From Pterobdella sp. o SKG-2022 (Eukaryota > Annelida > Clitellata > Hirudinida > Piscicolidae), in contig OZ038320.1 of NCBI GenBank assembly GCA_964035795.1, forward strand, positions 33,033,456 through 33,097,455: a DNA stretch of 64,000 nucleotides. Direction: 5' to 3'. Below the pieces are notes generated by a model. It was not told where the DNA came from, searched no databases, and saw nothing but the letters and a program-made list of their open reading frames with translations. A program made the translations under genes and the position numbers. Shown here one piece after another: positions 13,001 through 22,045 of the stretch. Each line of letters opens with the position of its first letter. The stretch's first letter is position 1.

Positions 13001-14351
13001 ATTGGTCCACCATCCACTTGAGGTTTTTGTGTTATTTATATTATAATTGATGTTTTTCATGAAGATTATCTCAAAACAAAATAAAATGTCTTAAAAAAAT
13101 ACAAAATTGAAAACAAAAAAAAATAAAATGCTTCATAAATTGAAAAACATTTCAAAATGAAGCAAGGAAAGAACTGCAAGGAAATCTAAAAACTAAGCAA
13201 TTAAATAATGCAGATTATTTGAACACTAAAGGTAATTTTATTAAGTACAAAGCTTTGTATTAAGTACTTGATACAACAGTGTCTTTGAATTTTAACGTAC
13301 TTGATACTGTTACTTTGTTAACGAAAAGCTTTGCAATTAATGAAATTATCTTTAGTGTTCAAATAATTTGCATTATTTACTTTGATTAAAGAAGATTATT
13401 AAGCAATTAAAGCTTGACTTTTTATGCAATAAAACAAAAAAAATTATTTTTAAAAATAACTATTTATCTTAAGAATTTAATGGATAAAAATCATCACCAC
13501 TACCAATATAATTATCAAAATTCATCAAACTCACAGATGGAGGTTGCCAGAGATTGAACCTGGGTGTGCAGGCTGGTCTCACAAGGCAGCTTCAAAGCAA
13601 ACAACCCTGCCACAAAGTTCTCTATCTGTTTTTGGAGGTCTTTCTGTTTTGAGAAAGTGTGATAGTATTAGAAACCATGCATTTTAATTTTTGAAGTCAT
13701 TCATGATTTCAAAAAACTTGGCACTGAAGAGTTGTATTTGAGGAGTAAAAAACCTTCAATAATAATATCTTTTTAATGAAAAGCTTTGTACTTTATAAAT
13801 ATAATTATTTAAAATGCATTAACTTTAAACTCAAAATACTGTTTATTAATGTTTTTTCTGAAATAGTATGAAAACAAGTAAACTGATGATGCTATATATT
13901 GTTTTCTTGCCACATAGTATCAAATTAAACAAGTAGTAATAATTATAAAAATAACTTTTTCTTCCACAAAGTCTGTTTCCATGGGTTTTTGAGCAGTTGA
14001 ATGTTTGTTTTCATGGGGAAGGTAGATTGGGGTAGAGTTGGTGGTGGAAAGGTAGTCAGCTGTTGATGCATTGGAAGTTTCAATTGGTTTTGTGGTTATT
14101 TGGAGGATTGGTGGGCTTGGCTGAGACTTTTCTTTCTCCACTAGTTCTTCTGTTTCCATTGGTTGGACGTTCATTTTTGCCAACCTTTTTTGGCGAATCT
14201 GTCGAGTCATATTTCAACTTATTTTTTATCTCCATTATATTTATGTATGAATAATTTTTAAATAAAAAGAATAGTTGGTTTTTATAATTATTTTATACAT
14301 AAATGCGACTGTAATAATAAGTCGAACTTCGTCTGCAGAGAGTTGACTCAT
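4994..14351 (-). CDS. UBE4B: UBE4B-like U-box ubiquitin E3/E4 ligase
   Basis: Complete gene, 31 exons, 1070 aa; human UBE4B has 1173-1302. Exons 5'->3': 14328-14351, 13956-14198, 13535-13643, 12911-13016, 12683-12779, 12491-12594, 11977-12068, 11615-11784, 11243-11365, 10986-11084, 10608-10718, 10358-10485, 10082-10155, 9833-9971, 9646-9721, 9375-9466, 9209-9268, 8999-9094, 8681-8840, 8512-8572, 8205-8256, 8031-8105, 7750-7891, 7493-7627, 6675-6752, 6396-6512, 6195-6269, 5885-5984, 5782-5829, 5456-5554, 4994-5121. Their sum is 3213 nt, exactly in frame. The start MSQLSADE+IRQKRLAKM matches human MEELSADEIRRRRLARL. Core motifs include [39 protein letters not shown] and [15 protein letters not shown]. 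The C-terminal U-box has [17 protein letters not shown] and [13 protein letters not shown]. The U-box recruits an E2 to extend ubiquitin chains. After the normal end ([11 protein letters not shown]) comes an extra Asn-rich tail of about 25 residues. The human Ser/Pro-rich N-terminal linker is much shorter here. Confidence 0.95.
5222..5390 (+). repeat. ~165-bp dispersed repeat, copy 1 (UBE4B last intron)
   Basis: Reads from GTGCCGAGTGTGCACTCC to CTCTCTTCAAGGAG. It is nearly identical to the reverse complement of 49635-49801 in the secreted-protein gene intron. It fills most of the 5122-5455 intron of UBE4B. It contains an internal short palindrome, ACTCC..GGAGT. No terminal repeats or coding capacity recognised. 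Confidence 0.85.
6858..7044. repeat. Two (TG)n microsatellites in a UBE4B intron
   Basis: Two uninterrupted TG tracts at about 6858-6922 and 6979-7044, separated by about 55 bp of unique sequence, in the intron between exons 6675-6752 and 7493-7627. Confidence 0.9.
8589..8666. repeat. (TCTA)n imperfect microsatellite
   Basis: Tetranucleotide TATC/TCTA run with substitutions in the UBE4B intron upstream of the acceptor of exon 8512-8572. Confidence 0.8.
10728..10882. repeat. 23-bp minisatellite in a UBE4B intron
   Basis: About seven head-to-tail copies of a 23-bp unit around GATGTTAGTGCTAATGTTG, with small variants (AAGGTT, ATTTTG). It lies between UBE4B exons 10608-10718 and 10986-11084. 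Confidence 0.9.
13208..13376. mobile_element. MITE-like inverted repeat in UBE4B intron
   Basis: Left arm AATGCAGATTATTTGAACAC and right arm GTGTTCAAATAATTTGCATT are inverted copies of about 33 bp with two mismatches. The interior has AAAGCTTT palindromes (about 13250 and 13335) like the other MITE copies in the window. Flanking bases are ATTAAATA / TTATTTA, so a short AT-rich target duplication is possible but not certain. No coding capacity. Confidence 0.8.
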
Positions 14352-14696
14352 TTTAATTGTTGTCTCAAACACTTAAAATTTACAAAACAATTATTTCAAA
14401 ACTTTTTTGCAACAAAAAAGTGGTAAAAGCGAGAATTTTGCTAAAAAATGTTCAAAAACAATGACTAAAAGTAAAAGTATTCAGATAATATTCGAAGATG
14501 TCAATTTCATTTTTGTTGATTTTGTTTTGGGCCAAATGATTTTTGAGTATTTTGTTCATTGATGAAATTTTAAAATTTTTAATTAGTTCCGATATAATTG
14601 ATTCATATATACTTTTTTTAAAAATTTATATCTATATGATAAACTCATATTTCATGAATATTCAGATAAAATGCTCGTGAAACTATAATATTTCCA
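14352..14696. promoter_or_regulatory. Probable bidirectional promoter region
   Basis: About 345 bp between the UBE4B start (minus) and the first ATG of the plus-strand gene at 14697. AT-rich, with no clear TATA or initiator that I can place. Called regulatory only because of the head-to-head layout. Confidence 0.4.
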
Positions 14697-15630
14697 ATGC
14701 AATGTTTTGAATACAAACCAGTAAACCCAAGTGTGCTTCAACCTCAGTTAGATCGACTACCGAGGGACATGGATTTCGACCAAAACCCAATAGCAAAAGC
14801 ACATTTTAGTTCTCTAAAAAAATTATTAAATGATGTTGAAGGAGATTCCACAGCACATCTCTTCCATCCACCATCCCCATCTCTCACAACTTTCCATCAC
14901 TCTTTTTAATCGGTGTGATTTTTTAACTTCAATAATTCATACAAAAACACACATTGGTTTGATATTCCTTATTTGAGAATCTATTTAAAACTAGTTCATT
15001 TATAAAGCGACAAACAAAGTTTTTCAGGCTAACTCTTTGTTTCAAAGAATTGACTTTATATAAAGCTTTTTAAATCATCAACGATTATACGTTTTTATAA
15101 GCTACGAGCTTTGTACTTCCAACATCAAATTATCGAAACTTTCTGAAGCAACCACCAAGGTAGACTCGATGACTCATCTATCCTTCCCTTATTCTTGCCC
15201 TACCACCTTCTATTTCTTTAGTCATTCTCTTCATCAAATTTCGTTGAAAGAATTGGTGAAACAATTAAAAAGCATACTCGAAGTAGGACGATCCTACATG
15301 TTCAAGCTTGTGAGTCGGTAATTTAATGTTTTCTTGGTTTAATATTTCAAAAAACTTCAGATATTTTTATGCTTTTTTTTGAAGCAGGTATCATTTAAAA
15401 TATTAAATCAGAAAAGTGGAACCAGCTTGGACACCTTTTGTAAGAACCAAGGTGTCGACAATACACAGGTCCTTATATTAACTATTAATTTGTGCAATTT
15501 TTTGCAATTAGTACAGATGAAGTATTTGAATCAATGCTTAATGCTGAAAACTGATTCTAAAACAAATTATTTCGCGCTTTTTTGGGAGTTTTTTGATGAG
15601 AAACTTTTGCATTCACCATTTAGAACTTGA
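14697..15630 (+). CDS. Unrecognised multi-exon gene divergent from UBE4B
   Basis: Four candidate exons: a first coding segment from the ATG at 14697 (motifs EYKPVNPSVLQPQL, DRLPRDMDFDQNPIAKAHF), then 15222-15309 (SLKELVKQLKSILEVGRSYM), 15388-15468 (KILNQKSGTSLDTFCKNQG) and 15517-15630 ending TGA (MKYLNQCLMLKTD...SPFRT). The last three exons have good acceptors (TTCTTTAG, GAAGCAG, GTACAG) and mutually consistent phases. The junction out of the first segment needs phase 2 and I cannot place it, so an exon may be missing at 14830-15220. The product is lysine- and leucine-rich, without signal peptide or membrane segment. I do not recognise the family. Chance is unlikely given the coherent exons. 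Confidence 0.55.
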
Positions 15631-16359
15631 AGCAGAACACTTTGAAATTAAAAAAAAATAAGAACTCTTCACTGTTTGTTCACTTTGAAATCAACAAACT
15701 AACTTAAACTTTTTTACTTCAATGTCTTTCACAGCCACTTTATGCGAATGTGAAAAACATGAGAATTCAAAAAATATAGAACATGTGATGTTTGTAGAAA
15801 ATTCAAGAATTTTTTTAGTTTGAATTTAGTTGTTTGTGTAAAATTGTAAACATATGTTTATTATTTTTTACATAGATTTACATAATAGTATCATTTAGCC
15901 TTTTATGCTTTTAACTAAATCCCTATATAAAGCTATACTTTAATAGCCATCTTTTGCCAATTTTCATGGTAAGGCCATACATGCCAAAAATTATAGCTTG
16001 CTTTACAACAAATTTATTTGAAGTCCACATTTTTGATGTTTGGTGCTTTGTTTGAAAATGTATGTTTTGTCTCTAAATACGCAGTCTTTTAGCTAAAAGT
16101 AGTTTTTTTGTTGATAAATTGGACAATTGATCGAGTCTTTTTTCTTTTTTGCTTAATTTTGTTTTCAAAAAGTTCGAAAACAAGCAAAACAACTACAACT
16201 AGAGTTTTTATTATGATGAGAAGATCACAACTTTTAAATCTTGAACAAAATTGTCTTTCTAACTTCTACCATCCATTCACCATCCATCCACCTATCTACC
16301 CTTCAATCTATCCATTAAGCGTTCTATTTAACTACTTCCAGGTTTTGTCAACTCTTTCC
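15631..16359. other. Intergenic, no gene seen
   Basis: AT-rich. It presumably contains the 3' UTR of the preceding plus-strand gene. The open frame 16108-16383 has no recognisable features. Confidence 0.5.
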
Positions 16360-16983
16360 CGAATGAACAAAAGCCTCCTCTAAAACTGCCTCCAGCAACC
16401 GCTTTATCTTTTTCTTCTTTTTTCAAAAACCTCTCATCGAGAGTCAAGTATTCGGGTTTTTCTGCTTAGTATTTGGGCCATGTAGCCTAATCAGAAATTG
16501 AACTATTGGAATTAGGGTCTCTGAGGGTTTTTGAAATGAAATTTAATTTTTGCTTATTCATATAACTAGATATTTATTTAACCACCCACCTATCTACCCA
16601 CACAAACACCTACCCATTTTTTGCAAAGTTACTCCAGAAAGAAATGATTTGTTTACTCAACTTAATATCAGCATCTGTAAATTTCTGTAATTTCCTGTAC
16701 TTGACGACTGAACTAAAGCTGAACACCAGCTCCAACCCGTGAGTGGCTTCAAAGATGGAAGGAATCTTTTCTTTGGGCAGGGTCTGAGTGAAAAGGTAGC
16801 TGTAGGAGTTATCAGACCCATATAAAGAGGCAATGTCGTTTGTGGGGCAGACAAAGCAGGTATCGGAGAAAGCGTTGATGATTTGTTGAAAATTTTGGAG
16901 AGGGTAGTCTTGTGGGGATATTTAGCGACAATTTCATTAGTTTTTGTTTTGAGAGTTGTTTTTGGGTGGTATGGGTAGTCTCT
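16360..16983 (-). pseudogene. Carboxylesterase pseudogene, truncated duplicate of the 20-kb gene
   Basis: Read on the minus strand this is a clear copy of the last two exons of the esterase at 19822-21741. One exon (about 16624-16957) still reads NDIASLYGSDNSYSYLFTQT, ATHGLELVFSFSS and QIISFWSNFAK, with a GTAGGT donor. The terminal exon (about 16360-16526) has in-frame stops where the intact gene reads NPNSGTPTDKYPTWP and LTRP. A frameshift lies near 16950. The copy stops at about 16983, exactly where the LINE 3' end begins, so its 5' two thirds are missing. The retained catalytic-histidine motif (THGLE) cannot act alone. Confidence 0.88.
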
Positions 16984-17372
16984 TATCAACACTACAGCCA
17001 GGTTAATTAAAGGCACAAGGAAGTTTGACCATATAACTCCAGTTTTGAAAAAGTTGCATTGGGTCAAAGTTAGGGATAGGGTAGTTTATAAAATATTATT
17101 ACTTATATTTAAATGTAGGCTAAGATATGGTCCAAAATACATATCGGAAAGACTCATACCCATCTCTGAAATACCTGAAAGGCGAAAGCTTAGATCTTCG
17201 GACTCAACCAATTTATACGTCCCTAAGTTCAAAATGTCTAGTATTGGAAAGCGTAGATTGGAGGTTGAAGGCCCAAGTTTGTGGAACGGCTTGCCGGAAG
17301 GCTTAAGAAGAGTTTGAAAAGTGAAGGACTTTAAAAAAGAGCTGAAAACTAGGTTTTTAAAAAAATATTAAG
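16984..17372 (+). mobile_element. Non-LTR retrotransposon 3' fragment (CR1/Jockey-type RT end)
   Basis: Encodes the typical post-RT segment of CR1/Jockey-like LINEs: ARLIKGTRKFDHITPVLKKL, HWVKVRDRVVYKILLLIF, SLWNGLPEGLRR, KDFKKELKTRFLKKY. There is a nonsense codon between GLRRV and KVKDF. Only the last ~130 aa remain, a 5'-truncated dead copy. It abuts the broken end of the esterase pseudogene and is followed after about 110 bp by the (TTA)n array. Confidence 0.85.
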
Positions 17373-17465
17373 CTGTTATAACCTATTATTATAATAGAAT
17401 ATTTTACAAATATCAAGTGATCTTGAAACTCTCTGGGTTAAACATCACTATAATAAACCTCGTAG

Positions 17466-17663
<198 letters not shown>

Positions 17664-17929
17664 GAACAACGTGCCAACTTGTTTAGGATAACCTGCCTTA
17701 GAGAGTTCCGTTGCATTTGGTTTAAGATAATTCTTTAACATAAAAAAAGAAAGCCACCACCATCAACATCAAACCACCACCATCAACCTCAAGCCATCAC
17801 CCTCCCATGTAAGCAGAGACACACCAGTGGTCAAGCAAACATCAATTGACTTGAAGGTACATGAGAAATACAAGCCAAACGCTGTTTGACAGAAACAAGT
17901 TTCAGAAGTCAGACCCTCAAACTGCACTT

Positions 17930-18230
17930 GCATGCCATCGTGAAACAAACGCTCCAGTGCGAAAAGGGTTGGAGGTCAACGAGATTTCAAAAGAACGGTC
18001 TATAAAGATTTTTTGATCAAGCAGGTCAAATGCCCTGATGAGATCTACAAACGCCATACACAGGGGTACTCTCTTCTCACGTGATTTCTCTTGTAACTGG
18101 CGGATAGTGAGAATTGAATCAGTCGTAGATCTTGGTGCACGAAAACCACACTTAGCTTCTGTATATACTCGATCTTGAAATTTTTTGGCGCCAATCAAAG
18201 GTGGCTTGTCGAAGTTATAATGGCGACTCG
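17930..18230 (-). mobile_element. Reverse-transcriptase palm fragment of another LINE
   Basis: Minus-strand frame with CGFRAPRSTTDSILTIRQLQ and MAFVDLIRAFD, the RT blocks around the first catalytic aspartate of LINE reverse transcriptases. It is cut off on both sides and joined to unrelated sequence, so a dead fragment. The family looks different from the neighbouring 16984-17372 copy, which is on the opposite strand. Confidence 0.85.
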
Positions 18231-18261
18231 AATAGTCGATTTTTATACTTAAAAACTGCAT

Positions 18262-19821
18262 AATTCAGTTTAAAATGTCAAAATATGATTATTCAAACTA
18301 ATTTTGCAATTTTATTTCAAAATTCGATAACTTAGTACAAGAACACACAAACTACTTCTTTTGGGATGATTTCGGATTTTTGCTTTACATAGAAAGAAGA
18401 TAAATTGTGAACATCAACAATTCCACCTTATGCAGCAACAAAAATTACAAAGATAAACACATCATGGTTTTTCGGGGGTAATAAAGGCTGGCATTACTTG
18501 GATGGAAATTCCATAAAAGACGAAAATAAAATATCCTCATTAAATCAATATCAAAGAATGTAACAATGAAGAAAAAGATAAGCAATTTCTGGTTTCAATT
18601 GTGATGATGTGGAAGTCACATTGGAGAAAAAAGATGAAGACAATGAAGTTGTTCAAATTTTGTCTAAAATTAACATTTGATTGCTCAAAATATTTTATTT
18701 GAAGTTTCATCTATATATATTTTTTTGTTTATTATCACAGGTTTAATTATTTTTATACATTCATAAAATCAACTCAGTTTTCTAAATTTCATTTATATAA
18801 GTATTATTATGGTTGCTTTCGTTTCAATTAACAGACCTTTTTTTTCATATAATCTTAGTCAACTGGTTTGTTTATTTAGTTATAATTGCATAATTTTTTT
18901 TAAATTGTCATATCTAAGAAAACTTACATTACATTAAATTGCATTCAAAGTTCATAATACTCAGTGGTCTAGAAACTCCTGAAGTTGATGCCACTATAAT
19001 CATACTCGTCATTGATTTGATTTGATTTCAAACTTTTGAGGGCACTCAAGGAAAGTTCTAGTCGAAACTTCTATATTGAAAATGCCGCGGTAGTTGTTGC
19101 ATAAAATTTTTTCGTTTTTTTTTTTTCAAACCATTTTCGTCCTTTTAAACTGATGTGATCAGAAGCATTGCCAAAACGGAGGTCTTGAATGACAAAGATC
19201 ACTTCCGATAGGTCAAAGGTTTTGTATCGATGATGAAGCAAATGAGAGTAAAGAAGGATATCGATGAGAAATATGCTTACCTTTTCAACTAGCAGAATTT
19301 CATTTTTACTCACAAGAAGCAACCCCGTATGTGATTTCAAACAGTTGATTATAAGTATTCTTTAAGGAAACAAAAAAAGGAAAAATTTGAAGATGTTATA
19401 TTATTTTAAAATCGGAAAAAATTTGGAATTTTAGTTTTTTACTTTTTTAAAATCTTGGAGGTTTCCACAGAGAGGTCATGTTTTAACCCATTCTTCGAAA
19501 TAAAAAAAAATTGTTGGATATTTTTTTGTGAAACTTAGTGATCTCCCTCGACTCATTTCACCTTGCTTCTCAAATAACAATCGTCATTTTGAAAGGATGG
19601 AAATGGATGCATTAAAAATCATATTATTTTAACAGGAAGTCGAAGGAGAAATTCAAAATTTGATTATATTTACGAACACAAATAAATACAAAAAGCTTCG
19701 TATCTTGATCAAATTTATTTGTTTCTAAATATATTCGTATTATTTTGGCTAGTTGAATACTCCTATGAAATATGGTTATAATTATGAATCATGCGTCCAT
19801 GCTATCCATGTTCACATGTCA
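18262..19821. other. Mostly empty intergenic stretch; one possible exon
   Basis: AT-rich. The only suggestive piece is a minus-strand open segment at about 19280-19355 (NCLKSHTGLLLVSKNEILLV) followed by a good GTAAGC donor at 19278-19283. No partner exon was found, so I do not call a gene. The end of the esterase 3' UTR should lie at the right. Confidence 0.35.
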
Positions 19822-21741
19822 TCAAGGCCTTGTCAAGTTCCTCCAAAAAAAGCAGTATTCTTCTCTGAAACTTCCATCCACAACAGCTTCTCCTCCATCC
19901 AGAAACTTCTCATTGAGAATCAAGTATTTGGGTTGATCTAGTGTGTTTTGAGGCCAAGTGGGGTACTTGTCAGTTGGAGTGCCAGAGTTGGGGTTTCTGA
20001 AAGATTTTATTGTTGATGCCATTTCTTGATGCATCAATTATAACTTTTTTATTATTATTATATTTTTTATCATAATTATTTTTATACCCACATCACTACT
20101 TAACCATCCCCACTCACCCAGTCTTGGCAAAGTTACTCCAGAAAGAAATAATTTGTTCACTTAGCTTGATATCTTCTTCAGTGAAGTTCCCATGTTGTCG
20201 GTACTTGATGATGGAACTAAAACTGAACACCAACTCCAAACCGTGAGTAGATCCAAAGATGGCGGAGAGTGTTTGGGGGAGAGTCTGAGTGAAGAGGTAG
20301 CTGTAAGTGTTGTCACCTACATACGAGGAGGCAAAGTCGTTTGTGGGACAGACGAACCAGGTGTCAGAGAGAGCATTGGTGATTGTTTGAAAGTTTCGGA
20401 AAAAATCGTCTCCTGACGGGGGATACTCAGAAAGAATTTTGGGGATTTTTTGCAGAAGTTCTTGTTTGTTGTAGTAGGGATAGTAAAAAAACAGCTTAGA
20501 GAGTTCTGTGGCTTCTTCTTCAGCAGTGAGGTGAGGAGGTTGAGCAGTCAAGTACTGCTGTAAGGTGAAAAATGTGAACAGTGATCCTTCATTTTCAGTT
20601 GAACCAAATAGAATCGGTTTTTTTTCTCTCACTTCTTCAAGCATTTTTCGAGGTTCTTGGGTGATGAAACTCCCATCAATGGTAGGAACAAACCACCATG
20701 GAGTCACTTGGGCATTCAACACCTGATTTCCCACCAACAAATCTGCTGACTTCTTCATCAAACATTTCAGCACCTCAGCAGTATCATTACTAACACATCC
20801 TACTTTCTTTGCAACAAGAGCGGACCTTTCTTCAGCTGTTTGCACATCGACAAAGGACCACGGACTGAGAAGTGAACCACTTTGTAAAATGGCCTTGTCA
20901 AAGAGACTAGAGCTTTGTGGAGCTACCAGATGAAGAGAAACACTTGAAGCTCCTGCACTCTGTCCAAACAACGTCACTTTATTGGGGTCTCCACCGAAAT
21001 TCTCGATGTTGTCTCGCACCCATTCTAGAGCCGCCTTTTGGTCCAACAAGCCCATATTGCCTTTTATGTCTCCCATCCTCATGAAGCCCAAGAAGCCCAA
21101 CCTGTAGTTGACAGTGACGATGATAGCTTGATTTTGCAAGGCTAAATACCTACCATCATAGGCCTCCAAAGTCGATGAACCTCCACTGAATCCACCTCCA
21201 TGCAACCACACCATCACGGGCAGTTTTTCTTCTTTTACCGATTCTAAAGGCAGAAAGACGTTCAAATACAAGCAGTCTTCTGAGGTTGAAGTCACTGTAA
21301 ATGCCTCAAAACCAGGGATTGGGGCTATTGTTTGAGGGCATGCGTTTTGTGTGGATTTAGTTACTTGGGGTACTTTCCATGGATCCATTTCATGTGGGGG
21401 CTTGAATCTGTAACATTATTCCTCTAGATCGAAAAAAATTTTTCAATTGTATTTCATTACAAAACAATGGACTGAACCACATGACAAAAGCTTTTCATCA
21501 CCATTACAACCGATATCGCCACTCACTACCACCACACCACATCTCACCACTCACCTCAGCCCACACGTAGGAGGCTTAGCATAAGGCACCCCTAAAAACG
21601 ACGCAACTTTTTGTCCTCCAATACCATTTGTTACCCCTTGAATACATCCTTTGGTAGTTTTAACAGTTGGTCCATCTTCCGTTGTCGTGCCTGGTAGGTC
21701 CACAAAATTTGCAGCTACATTGGCTAAAGAGGCTGTTGTAA
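19822..21741 (-). CDS. Type-B carboxylesterase / cholinesterase-like serine hydrolase
   Basis: Alpha/beta-hydrolase that cleaves carboxylic esters. Exons: 21555-21741, 20118-21407 and 19822-19996 (stop). Motifs in order: FLGVPYAKPP, the carboxylesterase signature EDCLYLNVF, oxyanion-hole HGGGF, nucleophile elbow GQSAGA (Ser in GxSxG), acid residue in GSTENEGS, catalytic His in THGLELVF, and a terminal FWSNFAKTGNPNSGTPTDKYP. All three catalytic residues are present. The first exon shown is open at its 5' end, so a signal-peptide exon is expected upstream. A candidate ORF at 22005-22045 (MKSFYANFLFLL) has the right character, but its donor phase does not fit the 21741 acceptor, so the N-terminus is unresolved. 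The usual family length is about 550 aa; about 550 are accounted for. A decayed partial copy lies 3 kb downstream. Confidence 0.9.
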
Positions 21742-21841
21742 CTGAGTGGGTCGTGTTATTTTTTTATTGTGTTAATTAGTTCTTGACAATATCTCCATCC
21801 TCATTATTATTTAAAGGATTTTCATTCTAATGTAATATAAT

Positions 21842-21978
21842 GGGGTATTTATAAAGCGCTTGCTATAAATTTAATGTAACGAAAACACACTGTGGAGCAG
21901 GTGCTAATTGTTGACTTACGAAGGATCGAACCCTTCCAGATAATAAGTCTAATGCTCTACCATCTAAGCTATACGGGC
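21842..21978 (-). mobile_element. tRNA-derived SINE, copy 1
   Basis: On the minus strand it begins GCCCGTATAGCTTAGATGG (A-box-like) and has GGTTCGATCC (B box), then a tRNA-unrelated body CACCTGCTCCACAGTGTG and a tail AAGCGCTTTATAAATACCCC. The acceptor stem cannot pair as in a real tRNA, so this is a SINE. It matches the copy at 39421-39583 over its whole length. Confidence 0.85.
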
Positions 21979-22045
21979 TGATGATGTGGATAATATTTTC
22001 ATACAAACTCAGAAGAAATAAAAAATTGGCGTAGAACGATTTCAT

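Noticed and set aside
19071..19355. Possible minus-strand exon with a good donor (NCLKSHTGLLLVSKNEILLV)
   Set aside because: No matching neighbouring exon or family recognised; kept only as a remark.
21903..21978. A tRNA gene on the minus strand
   Set aside because: A and B boxes are present, but the acceptor stem does not pair and the sequence matches a second copy far beyond tRNA length; it is a SINE.
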